NCBI GenBank assembly: GCA_020638835.1
Contig: JACKHV010000009.1
Location: 1 to 64,000 of the forward strand
Direction: 5' to 3'
DNA: 64,000 nucleotides
From: Planctomycetota bacterium
GTDB taxonomy: Bacteria; Planctomycetota; UBA1135; GCA-002686595
Each line of letters opens with the position of its first letter. The stretch's first letter is position 1. A program made the position numbers and the translations under genes. Below, one piece after another: positions 25,268 to 35,635 of the stretch. Below the pieces are notes generated by a model, which worked only from the letters and a program-made list of their open reading frames with translations, was not told where the DNA came from and searched no databases.

Positions 25268-27489
25268 TGTTCGACGGCTTCACGAACCCCGGGCTGCTCG
25301 CGGGCCTCGCGCTGGCGAGCGTCCCGCTGCTGATCCACCTGTTCAATCGCCAGCGACACAAGCCGATGCGCTGGGCGGCGATGCGCTTCGTCATCGCGGC
25401 GCAGAAACGCACGCGCCGCCGCGTGCAGCTCGAGAACTGGCTGCTGCTGCTGCTGCGCGTCGCGGGAGTGTTCCTGCTGGCGCTCGCCATCTCGCGTCCG
25501 TTCGTCGGCGCGGACGGCGCACTCTCCGCGCTGACCGAGACGCGCCGCGACGTCGTGCTCGTGCTCGACGCCTCCGCCTCGACGGGCTACCGCGAGGACG
25601 TCGAGACCGTCTTCGACCGCATCCGCGAGCGCGCGTCCGAACTGCTGCGCGAGTTCGACGGCGCGCGCGGCGATCGCGTGCGACTCGTCGTCGCCGCCGA
25701 CACGCCGCGCCTGCTCTCGTGGACCGATCCGCGCAAGGCCGCGATGATCGTCGAAAGCCTCGAGCGCCCCGAGGATGAAAGCCTCGACCTCGAGGCCGCG
25801 CTCGCCGAAGTGCTGCGCTACGCCGAAGAGGACGCCGCGGGTTCCGGACAGTCCGCGCTCGAAGTCCGGCTGCTGACCGACTTCCAGGCGCGCAGCTTCC
25901 TGGGCGACGACGGGCACCCCGTCGAGATCGACGAGACGCTGGACGCGCTCGACGGGCTCGGCGTGCGCGTGCTCGTCGAAGACCTCGGCCCCGTGCTGCC
26001 CACGCCGCCGAACCTCTCGATCGACGCGATCGACATCCTCGGCCCCGTCGTCGGCGCCGGCTCCCCCGTCGAAGTGCGCGTGCGCGTCGCGAACCACTCG
26101 GAGGACGACAAGCGCGGCGTGCGCGTCGCGCTCGAGCTGGACGGCGAACGACGCCCGACCCAGATCGTCGACCTCCCCGCGCGCGGCGCGGGTGAAGCGG
26201 TGTTCCCGGTGATCTTCCGCACGGCGGGCGACCACGCGCTGCGCGCGAGCCTGGAAGGTGACCGCTTGGCCGCCGACGACGTCCGATCGCACGTCGCGCG
26301 CGTCCCCGAGGCGACGAGTGTGCTCGTCGTGAACGGCTCCCCCGCCGGCGACATCGACCGCGACGCGGTCGGTTACCTGATGGCCGTGCTCGAGCCCGCG
26401 ACCAGCGACGACCTCGGCATCGGCGGCGCCTCCGCGCCCTTCCTGCCGCGCGAAGTCACGACCTCCGCGCTCGAGAACGGCGAGGTCGACCTCGCCGCCT
26501 ACTCGGTGATCTGGCTGGCCGACGTCTCGTCGCTCTCCGACAACGTCGTCGCGCAGCTCGAGGAACACGTCGCGGCGGGCCACGCGCTGATCGTCAGCCT
26601 CGGGCCGCGCCCGCAGATCGAAGCCTACGAACGCAACCTGCACCGCGCCGACGGCACGGGCCTGCTCCCGGTCACGCTCGGCCCGATCGTCTCCGTCGCT
26701 TCGCGCCGCGAGAACTACTACCGCGCCGCCGAGTTCGACGCGCTGCACCCCGCGCTGCGCTTCTTCGACGACGAGCGCTGGCGCCCGCTGTTCTCGGAGA
26801 TGCCCGTCTACGAGTTCGTCTCCACCACGGCCGACCCGACGGCTCGCGTGCTCGCGCGCCTCGACGACGTCGACCGCAGCCCGCTGCTCGTCGAGCGCCC
26901 GTACGACCGCGGCCGCGTGTTCGTCTGGACGACGACCATCTCGCCGCAGTGGACGCTGCTGCCCGCCTCGCCGCGCAGCCTCGTGCCGTTCGTGCACGAA
27001 CTCGTGCGCGCGGCGGCGCGGACCACGGAGGAACCGCTGAACCTCGCCCCGCGCGAGAGCTTCGCGGCGGTCGTCGACGGTTTCCCGCGCCGCGTCGAGC
27101 TGATCGGCCCCGACGGCGAAGGACGCAAGACGATCGAGGGCGAGGCGCAGGAGCTGCCCGGCGGCCGCTGGCGGTTGCCGGTGGTCGAAGCCGACCTGCT
27201 CGCGCGAGCGGGTGCCTATCGCCTCGAGTGCGAAGGCACGGACGACGTGCTCGTCGCCGTGCGCCTCGACGCCGCCGAAGGTGACCTCGAACGACTCACG
27301 CCCGAGGCGCTCGACGCGCTGCATCGCGCACTGTCGCCCTACGATCCCTCCGCCGCGGCGAGCCGCGACGCGGGCGGCATCGGCCAGAAGGGCGAACTGT
27401 GGCGCGGACTCGCGCTCGCGGCCCTCATCGCCCTGATCGCCGAGTCGCTCTGGGGCGCTTGGATCGGCTACCGACGGAGGATCGCCTGA
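25267..27489 (+). CDS. BatA-like membrane protein with vWA domain
   Basis: 740 residues. The N-terminal BatA-type double hydrophobic segment LLIHLFNRQRHKPMRWAAM lies within the first 60 residues. A vWA domain follows with the metal-ion site D101-x-S103-x-S105 (LDASAST), then a long beta-rich region and a C-terminal transmembrane helix (GLALAALIALIAESLWGAWI). Related aerotolerance proteins sit in the inner membrane and are thought to be acted on by MoxR. Overlaps with both neighbours imply coupled translation. Confidence 0.85.
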   Translation: MFDGFTNPGLLAGLALASVPLLIHLFNRQRHKPMRWAAMRFVIAAQKRTRRRVQLENWLLLLLRVAGVFLLALAISRPFVGADGALSALTETRRDVVLVLDASASTGYREDVETVFDRIRERASELLREFDGARGDRVRLVVAADTPRLLSWTDPRKAAMIVESLERPEDESLDLEAALAEVLRYAEEDAAGSGQSALEVRLLTDFQARSFLGDDGHPVEIDETLDALDGLGVRVLVEDLGPVLPTPPNLSIDAIDILGPVVGAGSPVEVRVRVANHSEDDKRGVRVALELDGERRPTQIVDLPARGAGEAVFPVIFRTAGDHALRASLEGDRLAADDVRSHVARVPEATSVLVVNGSPAGDIDRDAVGYLMAVLEPATSDDLGIGGASAPFLPREVTTSALENGEVDLAAYSVIWLADVSSLSDNVVAQLEEHVAAGHALIVSLGPRPQIEAYERNLHRADGTGLLPVTLGPIVSVASRRENYYRAAEFDALHPALRFFDDERWRPLFSEMPVYEFVSTTADPTARVLARLDDVDRSPLLVERPYDRGRVFVWTTTISPQWTLLPASPRSLVPFVHELVRAAARTTEEPLNLAPRESFAAVVDGFPRRVELIGPDGEGRKTIEGEAQELPGGRWRLPVVEADLLARAGAYRLECEGTDDVLVAVRLDAAEGDLERLTPEALDALHRALSPYDPSAAASRDAGGIGQKGELWRGLALAALIALIAESLWGAWIGYRRRIA

Positions 27490-29864
27490 TGCACCTCGCG
27501 CTCCTCCAGGACGCCGCCGAGACCGGCATGCGCACCAGCGTGCGCCTGCTCGACCTTCCCGCGCTGTGGGTCGTCGTGCTCGTGCTGCTCCCCCTGCTCG
27601 TCGGGGTCGCGTGGATCGGCTACGCGCGCGAGCGCATCGGCTTCTCGCCGCGCTTGATGCTCTCCGGGCTGCGCGCCCTCGCGCTGCTGTTGTTGCTCGT
27701 CGTGCTGTTCCGACCGGTGATCGTACAGCGCAACGACGAGGTCAAGCCCGCTGAGGTGCTGGTGCTCGTCGACGACTCCGCGTCGATGCGCCGCGAGGAC
27801 TCGTACGCGTCGAACGCCGGCCTGCGCGCCGCGCTGAAGCGCTTCAGCGAAGTTCCCGTCGAGCGCACCGCGCGCATGGAACTCGCGCGCAAGGCCGTCG
27901 AGACGGAACTGATGCCGCTGCTCGCGCGCGGCGAGTACCGCGTCCACGGCTACCGCTTCTCGCGCGACCTGACGCCCGCCACCGAGCCGCTCGAGCTGAC
28001 GGGGCGCGGTCACGCGACGCACGTCGGTGAAGCGATCGAACGCGCGCTCGCGCTGCACCGCGGCGAACACGTCACCGACATCGTGCTGGTCACGGACGGC
28101 CGCTCCAACGGCGGCCCGCCGGCGCTCGACGCGGCGCGCGCCGCCGGGTCGACCGGCGTCCCCGTGCACACGCTCGTCGTCGGCGACACGAACCCCGAGC
28201 GCAACCTGTGGATCGAGCTCGTCGAGGCGCCCACGGACGTACTCGAGGGCGACGAGATCGCGCTGACGGCCCGCGTCTTCGCGCGCGGTTTCGCCACGGA
28301 GGACGAAGCCGCCTCGCGCGTCCTGCTCGAAGAGCTGTCGCCCCGCGGCGACCGCCTGCTCTCCGAGGAACCGGTCGTCCCGGTCGCCGAAGGCAGCCGC
28401 GTCGTGCTCGTCGCGCCGCCCGGCAACGAGACCGGCGGCGGCGACCGTCGCTTCCGCCTGTCCGTCACGCCCGTGCCCGGCGAGAGCTTGCTCGACGACA
28501 ACATGATCGAGTTCCGGGTGCACCTCACGCCGGAGAAAGTGCGCGTGCTCTACGTCGACGCCTACCCGCGCTGGGAGTACCGCTTCCTGAAGGAACTGCT
28601 GAAGCGCTCCGACCAGAACATCGAGGCCAGCATCTTCCTGCTCTCGGCGGAGTCGAGCTTCGTGCAGGAGAGCTCGCGCGGCGTCGAACCGCTGACCGAG
28701 GTCCCGACGGATCGCAAGCAGCTGCTCGAGAACTACGACGTGATCATCCTGGGCGACGTCAACCCCTACGCGATCTCGCCCGACCCGGCGCGTTGCGAGG
28801 AGTTCCTCACGTCGCTGCGCGAGTTCGTCGAGCGCGGCGGCGGCCTGTTCCTGCAAGCCGGCCAGTACGACAACCCGCGCTCGTACGTCGACACGGAGCT
28901 CGAGGAACTGCTGCCCGTGCTGCTCGACAAGACCGGCGCGCTCGCCTTCACCGGCGACACGACGGTGGAGAAGCATCCGCTGCTCGAGTCGCCGAACGCG
29001 CCGCACCAGATCGTGCGCCTGCACCCCGACGCGGAGATCAACCGCCGACTGTGGGAAGAGGACGGCGGCCTGACCGGCTTCTACTGGTACGCGCCGGTCC
29101 CGCGCGAGAAGCCGGGCGCGCAGGTCCTCCTGCGCCACCCCTTCGAGGAGTCGGCGTACGGTCGTCATCCGTTGCTCGTCGCGGGCTACTTCCCCGCGGG
29201 CCGCACGCTGTTCTTCGCGCTCGACTCGACGTGGCGCTGGCGCTACCGCTTCGGCGACTACTACCACGAACGCTTCTGGCGCGACGCGATCCGCTGGCTC
29301 GCGCTCGGTCGCCTGAAGAGCGGTGACCGCCGCTCGCGGCTCGACTCGCTGCGTTCCTCGTACAGCCTGGAGGAGCGCGTCGTGCTCGAAGCGCGCGTGC
29401 TCGACGAGGACTTCCGCCCGTCCGAACGGCCGGTGCAGAGCGCGCGCCTCGAAGACCCCGACGGTGAGCTCAGCGAGCTGTCGCTGGTACTCGTTCCCGA
29501 CCGTTCCGGACTCTACCGCGCCGCGCTCGAGGTCGGTCGGCCCGGCGTGTACCGCGCGTGGCTCGAAGAAGACGGGCAACGCACGGCCAGCACCGAGTTC
29601 GAGGTCACGCTGCCTTCGCGCGAGAACGCCGACCCGACGCCCGACCCCGAGCTGCTCGCGTCGATCTCCAGCCTGACGGGCGGCCGCGCGCTGCACCTCG
29701 CGGAGATCGCACAGCTCGACTCCGAGTTCCCCGGCGGCGAAGAACGCCGTGAACCGATCTCGTCGCAGCTCGACGACGTGTGGGACAACTGGTGGACGCT
29801 GCTGCTCGCCCTCGCGTTCCTGTCGGCCGAGTGGATCGGTCGCAAGAAGTGGGAGATGGTGTGA
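27489..29864 (+). CDS. Membrane protein with vWA and glutamine-amidotransferase-like domains
   Basis: 791 residues. Two N-terminal helices (WVVVLVLLPLLVGVAWIGYA and ALALLLLLVVLFRPVIV) precede a vWA domain with site D95-x-S97-x-S99. The middle (about 350-600) looks like the class I glutamine-amidotransferase-like fold common in planctomycete vWA proteins (VLYVDAYPRWEYRFLKELL, YDVIILGDVNPY), but I see no Cys-His-Glu triad. The C-terminus has one more helix (WWTLLLALAFLSAEWI). It overlaps the upstream stop by one base. Confidence 0.78.
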   Translation: MHLALLQDAAETGMRTSVRLLDLPALWVVVLVLLPLLVGVAWIGYARERIGFSPRLMLSGLRALALLLLLVVLFRPVIVQRNDEVKPAEVLVLVDDSASMRREDSYASNAGLRAALKRFSEVPVERTARMELARKAVETELMPLLARGEYRVHGYRFSRDLTPATEPLELTGRGHATHVGEAIERALALHRGEHVTDIVLVTDGRSNGGPPALDAARAAGSTGVPVHTLVVGDTNPERNLWIELVEAPTDVLEGDEIALTARVFARGFATEDEAASRVLLEELSPRGDRLLSEEPVVPVAEGSRVVLVAPPGNETGGGDRRFRLSVTPVPGESLLDDNMIEFRVHLTPEKVRVLYVDAYPRWEYRFLKELLKRSDQNIEASIFLLSAESSFVQESSRGVEPLTEVPTDRKQLLENYDVIILGDVNPYAISPDPARCEEFLTSLREFVERGGGLFLQAGQYDNPRSYVDTELEELLPVLLDKTGALAFTGDTTVEKHPLLESPNAPHQIVRLHPDAEINRRLWEEDGGLTGFYWYAPVPREKPGAQVLLRHPFEESAYGRHPLLVAGYFPAGRTLFFALDSTWRWRYRFGDYYHERFWRDAIRWLALGRLKSGDRRSRLDSLRSSYSLEERVVLEARVLDEDFRPSERPVQSARLEDPDGELSELSLVLVPDRSGLYRAALEVGRPGVYRAWLEEDGQRTASTEFEVTLPSRENADPTPDPELLASISSLTGGRALHLAEIAQLDSEFPGGEERREPISSQLDDVWDNWWTLLLALAFLSAEWIGRKKWEMV

Positions 29865-32800
29865 GAGCGGCGCTCTGCACGCTCTTCCTGCTGCTCGGCG
29901 CAACGTCCTTCGCGCAGGACGAAGTGCATCCGTTCTCGATCCCGAACACGCGCGGCGCGAGCGACCTGTCCGTCCTCGCGCAAGAACACCTCACCGCGCA
30001 GCGCTGGGACGAAGCGATCTCCGTGCTGCAGCGCATCATCGACCAACACGGCGGAGCGCTTCTCGGTCCGTCGCGCCCCACGGCGACGCTGGCGACGGGC
30101 ACCGAACACAGCCTGCCCAGCCAGCAGGACGTCTACCCCGGCGCCACGGAGTGGGCGCGCCTGCAGCTCGCCGCGCTGCCTCCCGAAGCGCTCGAGCTGT
30201 ACGAGAGCCGCTACGTCGGGCGTGCGACCAGCACGCTCGAACAGGCGCGCGAGGACTTCGACCAAGCCGCGCTCGCCGAGCTCGCCGAGCGTTGGCCGCA
30301 GACGGGCGCCGCGCCCCTCGCCTGGTGGAGCCTCGGCGACCTCGAGTTCGAAGCGGGACACATCGACGCCGCGCGCTTCGCTTGGGCGCGCGCCTTGCGC
30401 CGCGAACTGCAAGCGCCCGATCTGCACCTCGCGTCGTCGGAAGACTGGTTCGATGCGCTCGCACAGCGGAACGCAGCACTCGGCGAAGCGGCGCCCGGGG
30501 TCACGCGACGCGTCGAGATCGCCGCCGCGACCTACGACCCGCTGTCGCCGTGGGCCTTCGCCTCCGGCGGTCGCGACGCACGCACGAGCGAGCTGCGCAT
30601 CTCCGGTCCCGGCGAAGGCGCGCCCCTGCTCCCCGGCGCGGACGCCTCGAGCTGGCCGCGTTCGTTCCCGATGCCGCCGCAGCCCTTCCAGTTCCAGGCC
30701 GACATGCTGTGGCATGCGGTCAGCGCGGACGACCTGGTGCTGTTCAGCACGTCGAGGAGGCTCGTCGCCGTGAACATGTGGTCGGGCCGCGAACAGTGGT
30801 CCAGCACGGAAGCCGCGGGCTGGGAACGCATGGGCGAGCGGGACCGCAAGGAGTACGAGCTCGGACTCGACAAGCGCGACGCACTCTTCGCGCCGGCCGT
30901 GGCCGACGGCATCGTCGTCGCGCCGCTGCAGGTTCCCTACTCGGAGTACCGCAACGAGGACTACGACAACATCCCCATCCTGCGCATCATCCCTGAGCGA
31001 CGCCTGTTCGCCTGGGACGTGCAGACCGGCGAGGAACTCTGGAACCACGACATCCCCGACTTCTGGGACGGTGAGTCGGGCAGCTTCGCGCAACGCATGC
31101 GCGTCGCGGGTCCGCCGGTGATCGCGGCGTCGCGCGTGCTCGTGCCGGTCTACCGCCTCGAGGGACGCATCGGCTTCCACGTCGCGTGCTACGACCTGAC
31201 TTCGGGTCGCCTCCTCTGGTCGCAACAGGTCATCAGCGGCCAGCGCGAGCTGAACATGTTCTCGCGTCCCGGCTGGGCGTTCTCCGCGCCGCCCGTGCGC
31301 GTCGAGGGCGACCGCGTGATATGCCTCACGCAGCTCGGGACGCTCGCCAGCCTCGACCTGTTCACCGGCGCGCTGCAGTGGGAAACGCTCTACGAGCAGC
31401 TCCCCCTCCCCCGCCGCCGTTCCTTCGACGCGGACCGCCGCCCGGCGACGTGGCGCAACACGCCTCCGGTCGTCGCGGACGGCGTCGTGCTCGCCACGCC
31501 GGTCGACAGCGACGACTTGATCGCCGTCGACGTCGAGACGGGTTCGATGCTGTGGAGCCTGCGCCAGAGCAAGATCTCACGCGACGCCGAGGGCTTCCCG
31601 CCGGACGTCGACCTGCTGCTCGGCGCGGACGACGAGACGGTGTACCTCGGCGGCCGACGCCTGATCGCGCTCGAGCGCGCCGGCGGCCTGCGCCTCGGCG
31701 TGCCGCGCCGGCGCTGGTCCTTCGGCGAGGCGAAGATCCGCGACGAGGACTCGCGCGCCTGGCCCGTGCTCGCCGCGGACCGCATCGTCGTCCCGACGAC
31801 CACGGCGCGCCTCGAGATCGAGCGCAAGCAAGGGCGCCTGCTCTCCGACACGCCGTGGACCGCCGGTCAGGGCGGCAACCTGCTCGCCGTCGACGGCGCG
31901 CTGTTCACGCTGAACAGCCGGCACCTGTCGGGCTACTTCGAGTGGGACGTGCTGCTCGAACGCGCGCGCCGCGACCACCGCGGGGCGCCGCAGGCGCGCG
32001 ACACGGTCCGCAACCTGGCCGCCCTGCTCGCGGAACGCGGGCGCAACGACCAACGCGCCGGCTACACCGAGAGCGCGCGCAGCTGGCTCGCCGAGTCCGT
32101 AGACCTGCTGACGGAGTTCCGCGCGAACCAGACCGCCGAGGCGGACGCCGAGCTGCTCGCGGAGCTGCACAACGCGCTGCGTTCCTACGCCGAGGTGCAG
32201 AGCGACCTCGCGGACACGCGCGGCGCGCTGCGCTCGCTCGAAACCGCCCGCGTGATCTCGCCCGACCGCCGCGCGCTGCGCGACACGCTGCTCCAAGAGG
32301 TCTCCTTGCTGCGCAAGCGCGACGACGTCGCGTGGCTCGAAGCGCTCGGGCGCCTCGAACAGCAGTGCGGAGACTTCCAGCTGCGTTGCGCGGTCCAGAC
32401 CTCCGGCGCGGAGGAGTTCCCCGTCCGACTCGTGCCCCTCGACCCGCGCGAACAGGCCTTCGAGCGCGACGAGCGCACGGTGCCGGTCGGGCTGTGGGCG
32501 TCGCTCGAGCGCGCGGACTACTTCGCCACGACCTTCGACGTGCAATCGGAGCTCGAGGAACTGCATCACCAGCTCTACATGTGGCCCGACGAGGAGACGC
32601 CTTGGGGCACGGTGCGCGAGATGGCCGAGGCGTTGATCGCCGAGCGGCTGTCGGTACACGGTCGCGGCGTGTACGCGCCCTACGACGAGGCCGCGCGCCA
32701 GCGCTACGACGAAGCGCTCGCCGCCGGCGACCGCGCCGCGCTCGAGGCCGTCCCGCTGCTCTACCCCTTCGCCGCCGCGTCCGAAGAAGCGAACGACGCG

Positions 32801-34414
32801 CTGCTGAAGCTGGCGCTGGAAGAAGGCGACCCGACGGCGGTCGCGCGCACGGTGCTCAGCGAGCTGCCGGAGGAGTGGAACCCGGCACGCGCGACGGCAC
32901 GCGAAGCGATCCTGGCGCTGCACCTCGGCGTCGCACTGGCGCGCGAAGGGAACGAGTCGTACCTGCGCGGACTGCTGGGACGCCTCGCGTCATCCGTGCC
33001 GCGCGCCGTCTCGCCCTTCCCCGAACACGAGGGCCGCACGATCTCCGAGGTCTACGCGAGCCTCGGTCCGGAACCGCGCCCCACGCCCGCCCCCGAGCCG
33101 ACCTTCGGCTCCGACCTCCGCGCGAAGGCGCGCGTGCAGGGCGACCACGAGTACCTCGGCGAGCTGCTCCCCTCGCCCGGCACGCCTCCGACGAAGCGGC
33201 TCTTGTTCTCGCGCTACCACGACGGCCGCTCGTCCTTGCTCGCGCTCGACGCGCAGCAACCCGAGAAGCCGCTCTGGGAGAAGCTCGAAGAGCAGAGCCG
33301 CGGGAACCGAGTCAGCCTGGTGGCATTCGTCCCCGGCCGCGCCCTGATCGCAACGCGTGAGACGCTGCGCGCGTTCGACGCCGACAACGGCGACGTGCAG
33401 TGGACCTGGCGGCCGAACGCCGGTGACATCCGCAGCGTGCGCGCGGCACGCGGCCTCGCGATCGTCGTCGCTTCGCTACCGGCCGGCGCGCGTCAGCTGT
33501 TCGCCGTCGACGTGACCACCGGCCGCACCGTCTGGAAGCGCGCGCTCGCGACCGGCCTCTACCACGCGGAGCCGCTCGTCGGAGAGGATGAACTCGTCTT
33601 CCTCCCGAACGTCGCGCGACGCCGCGGGTTGGTCGTCGACCTCTACACCGGCGCGAAGCGGATGGACCTCCAGTTCCCGATCGTGCTGCAGAACGACGCC
33701 TTCCGCGCGGCGTGGATCGAGGACGGTCTGCTGATCGTCCCGTGGTTCCACGAGTCGCGCGACCCGGACCGCAACCAGGTCGTCGCCGTCGACCTCGACA
33801 GCGGGCGCCAGGCGTGGCGTGTCGCGCTCGAAGACGTCGCCGGCGGCGGACGCGAGCTGAACCGCGTGCTGCGCTGGGCTGGCCGCACCTTCCTCAGCCT
33901 GCTCGACACGCACGCCCCTCCGGAAGGCCGCGCGCCCGGCATCCTCGTCGAGCTGCACACGAACCTCGGCGCCACGGCCGAGCTCTCCGGCTATCGCTTC
34001 GACGAACGCTTCTGGGAACTCGGCGGCAGCGACCCGCGCCTCGAGCTCGAGAGCCCCTACTGGTTCCAGCTCTCCCCCGCGCCGGGCGACCTGTTCTTAC
34101 ACGCCGTTCACCTGCCCTTCGGGCACGAACGGTGGGCCTCTCGCTTGCAGCTTTCCGACGAGGGGCTGTACAACGGAATGGTGCCCGTGCCGGTGCTCTC
34201 GAAGGACACCGTCGCGGCGATCGTCGTGGTCCGGAAAGACGGAAGGGGTGCCGACTGGCAGTCGATGCTCTATCTGTTCGGACGCGACGACGGCACGCCG
34301 CGCGGCAATCAGATCCTGGGACCGTTCGATCGCGCGGGTGGCGCGCTGGGGCTCTACGGGCTCGGCGATGCGCTGGTCGTGATCGGCGACGGCGGATTGA
34401 AGGTGATGCGATGA
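29861..34414 (+). CDS. Giant exported PQQ-type propeller protein with helical-repeat middle
   Basis: 1517 residues, starting from a GTG that overlaps the previous TGA and followed by a signal peptide (AALCTLFLLLGATSFA). Residues 25-280 are TPR-like helices. Residues from about 285 to 690 form a first propeller (LFAWDVQTGEELWNHD, HVACYDLTSGRLLWSQ, LIAVDVETGSMLWSL). Residues 700-1080 are again helical. A second propeller runs from about 1140 to the end (LRAFDADNGDVQWTW, LFAVDVTTGRTVWKRA, VVAVDLDSGRQAWRV). These BamB/PQQ blades suggest a protein-binding scaffold rather than a dehydrogenase. It is the largest product of the operon. Confidence 0.78.
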   Translation: MRAALCTLFLLLGATSFAQDEVHPFSIPNTRGASDLSVLAQEHLTAQRWDEAISVLQRIIDQHGGALLGPSRPTATLATGTEHSLPSQQDVYPGATEWARLQLAALPPEALELYESRYVGRATSTLEQAREDFDQAALAELAERWPQTGAAPLAWWSLGDLEFEAGHIDAARFAWARALRRELQAPDLHLASSEDWFDALAQRNAALGEAAPGVTRRVEIAAATYDPLSPWAFASGGRDARTSELRISGPGEGAPLLPGADASSWPRSFPMPPQPFQFQADMLWHAVSADDLVLFSTSRRLVAVNMWSGREQWSSTEAAGWERMGERDRKEYELGLDKRDALFAPAVADGIVVAPLQVPYSEYRNEDYDNIPILRIIPERRLFAWDVQTGEELWNHDIPDFWDGESGSFAQRMRVAGPPVIAASRVLVPVYRLEGRIGFHVACYDLTSGRLLWSQQVISGQRELNMFSRPGWAFSAPPVRVEGDRVICLTQLGTLASLDLFTGALQWETLYEQLPLPRRRSFDADRRPATWRNTPPVVADGVVLATPVDSDDLIAVDVETGSMLWSLRQSKISRDAEGFPPDVDLLLGADDETVYLGGRRLIALERAGGLRLGVPRRRWSFGEAKIRDEDSRAWPVLAADRIVVPTTTARLEIERKQGRLLSDTPWTAGQGGNLLAVDGALFTLNSRHLSGYFEWDVLLERARRDHRGAPQARDTVRNLAALLAERGRNDQRAGYTESARSWLAESVDLLTEFRANQTAEADAELLAELHNALRSYAEVQSDLADTRGALRSLETARVISPDRRALRDTLLQEVSLLRKRDDVAWLEALGRLEQQCGDFQLRCAVQTSGAEEFPVRLVPLDPREQAFERDERTVPVGLWASLERADYFATTFDVQSELEELHHQLYMWPDEETPWGTVREMAEALIAERLSVHGRGVYAPYDEAARQRYDEALAAGDRAALEAVPLLYPFAAASEEANDALLKLALEEGDPTAVARTVLSELPEEWNPARATAREAILALHLGVALAREGNESYLRGLLGRLASSVPRAVSPFPEHEGRTISEVYASLGPEPRPTPAPEPTFGSDLRAKARVQGDHEYLGELLPSPGTPPTKRLLFSRYHDGRSSLLALDAQQPEKPLWEKLEEQSRGNRVSLVAFVPGRALIATRETLRAFDADNGDVQWTWRPNAGDIRSVRAARGLAIVVASLPAGARQLFAVDVTTGRTVWKRALATGLYHAEPLVGEDELVFLPNVARRRGLVVDLYTGAKRMDLQFPIVLQNDAFRAAWIEDGLLIVPWFHESRDPDRNQVVAVDLDSGRQAWRVALEDVAGGGRELNRVLRWAGRTFLSLLDTHAPPEGRAPGILVELHTNLGATAELSGYRFDERFWELGGSDPRLELESPYWFQLSPAPGDLFLHAVHLPFGHERWASRLQLSDEGLYNGMVPVPVLSKDTVAAIVVVRKDGRGADWQSMLYLFGRDDGTPRGNQILGPFDRAGGALGLYGLGDALVVIGDGGLKVMR

Positions 34415-35631
34415 AAACGACGCTGCTCTTGTTGGTTCTCGCCTTCGGCTCGGCCCACGCCGCGCCGAGGAGCCTGTCCCAGACCCCGTCGCCGGAGTCG
34501 ACGCCGATCGTCACCCCGGAGGACGCCGGTCCCGTGGCTCCGCCGCCGCTCGCGGACGGCAGCCAGGCGCTCGCGCCGCTGATCGTCACGCCGGAACAGG
34601 CCGCCGCCGTCGCGAAGGGCCTCGCCTGGCTCGCTGCGAACCAGGGCGAGGACGGCAGTTGGACGTCCAAGATCGGCTACAAGCTGAACGAGGACTACAA
34701 GTACACCGCCGCGAACCGCGGACACGTCGGCGTCACGGCGCTCGCCGGCATGGCGTTCCTCGCCGGCGGACACCTGCCCGGGCGTGGCGAGTACGGGACG
34801 AACGTCGAACGCTGCCTCGACTTCGTGCTCGGCTGCGTCGACGACGACGGCTACATCAGCCAGAGCGGCACGCGCATGTACAGCCACGCGTTCGCCACGC
34901 TGTTCCTCGCCGAGATCTACGGCATGACGCACCGCGAAGACGTGCGCGGCAAGCTGCAGAAGGCGATCGACTTCATCGTGAAGTCGCAGAACGCGGAAGG
35001 CGGCTGGCGCTACGAGCCCTACGCGGTCGAGTCCGACATGTCGATCGTGGTTTGCCAGGTGCTGGCGCTGCGCGCGGCGCGCAACATCGGCATCCGCGTC
35101 CCGAAGTCGACGGTGGACCGCGCCGCGCGCTACGTCGTCGACAGCGCCGTCACCGCGCAGAACGCGTCGCGCAGCGCATACCCGGGCCGCTACAGCCGCG
35201 GATCCGAGATCGGGTCCTTCCACTATCAGGTCGGCGTGCACGCGCGCTCGTCCTTCCCGCTGACCGCAGCCGGCGTGACCGCGCTGCACGGACTCGGCAT
35301 CTACTCGGACGAAGCGATCCAGCGCGGCATCGACTACCTGAACCGCAGCCTCGACGAGTTCAACGCGCAGTACGGCAACGCGCCGCAGATCACGCGCCGC
35401 GGCCACTACTTCTTCTGGTACGGCCACTACTACGGCGTGCAGGCGATGTACACGATCGGCAGCCCCTACTGGGAACCGTACTTCGAAGAGGTGCGCGACG
35501 TGCTGCTCGAGATCCAGAACAAGAACGGCTCGTTCCCCAACAGCGTGGGCCCCGGCGACGCTTTCGGGACGGCGATGGGCGTCCTGATCCTCGAGATTCC
35601 GTACCGCTTCCTCCCCATCTTCCAGCGTTGA
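34411..35631 (+). CDS. Exported terpenoid-cyclase-fold (prenyltransferase/squalene oxidase repeat) protein, copy 1
   Basis: 406 residues with a clear signal peptide (MKTTLLLLVLAFGSAHA) and a Pro-rich linker. An alpha/alpha-barrel follows, with QW-like repeats: NQGEDGSWTSK, SQNAEGGWRYEP and NKNGSFPN. The DxDD and DCTAE motifs of real squalene/hopene cyclases are missing, so this is probably a binding protein using the fold. It overlaps the propeller gene by 4 bases (ATGA). The gene at 41539-42684 in the same operon is a shorter paralogue. Confidence 0.8.
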   Translation: MKTTLLLLVLAFGSAHAAPRSLSQTPSPESTPIVTPEDAGPVAPPPLADGSQALAPLIVTPEQAAAVAKGLAWLAANQGEDGSWTSKIGYKLNEDYKYTAANRGHVGVTALAGMAFLAGGHLPGRGEYGTNVERCLDFVLGCVDDDGYISQSGTRMYSHAFATLFLAEIYGMTHREDVRGKLQKAIDFIVKSQNAEGGWRYEPYAVESDMSIVVCQVLALRAARNIGIRVPKSTVDRAARYVVDSAVTAQNASRSAYPGRYSRGSEIGSFHYQVGVHARSSFPLTAAGVTALHGLGIYSDEAIQRGIDYLNRSLDEFNAQYGNAPQITRRGHYFFWYGHYYGVQAMYTIGSPYWEPYFEEVRDVLLEIQNKNGSFPNSVGPGDAFGTAMGVLILEIPYRFLPIFQR

Positions 35632-35635
35632 GACC

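Noticed and set aside
29861..34414. PQQ-dependent dehydrogenase
   Set aside because: The propeller blades resemble the PQQ fold, but the protein is split by long helical regions and shows no Cys-Cys disulfide ring, calcium ligand set or haem motif of such enzymes.
34411..35631. Squalene-hopene cyclase
   Set aside because: The fold repeats are present, but the DxDD and DCTAE motifs are absent, the length is about 60 percent of the enzyme and there is a signal peptide.
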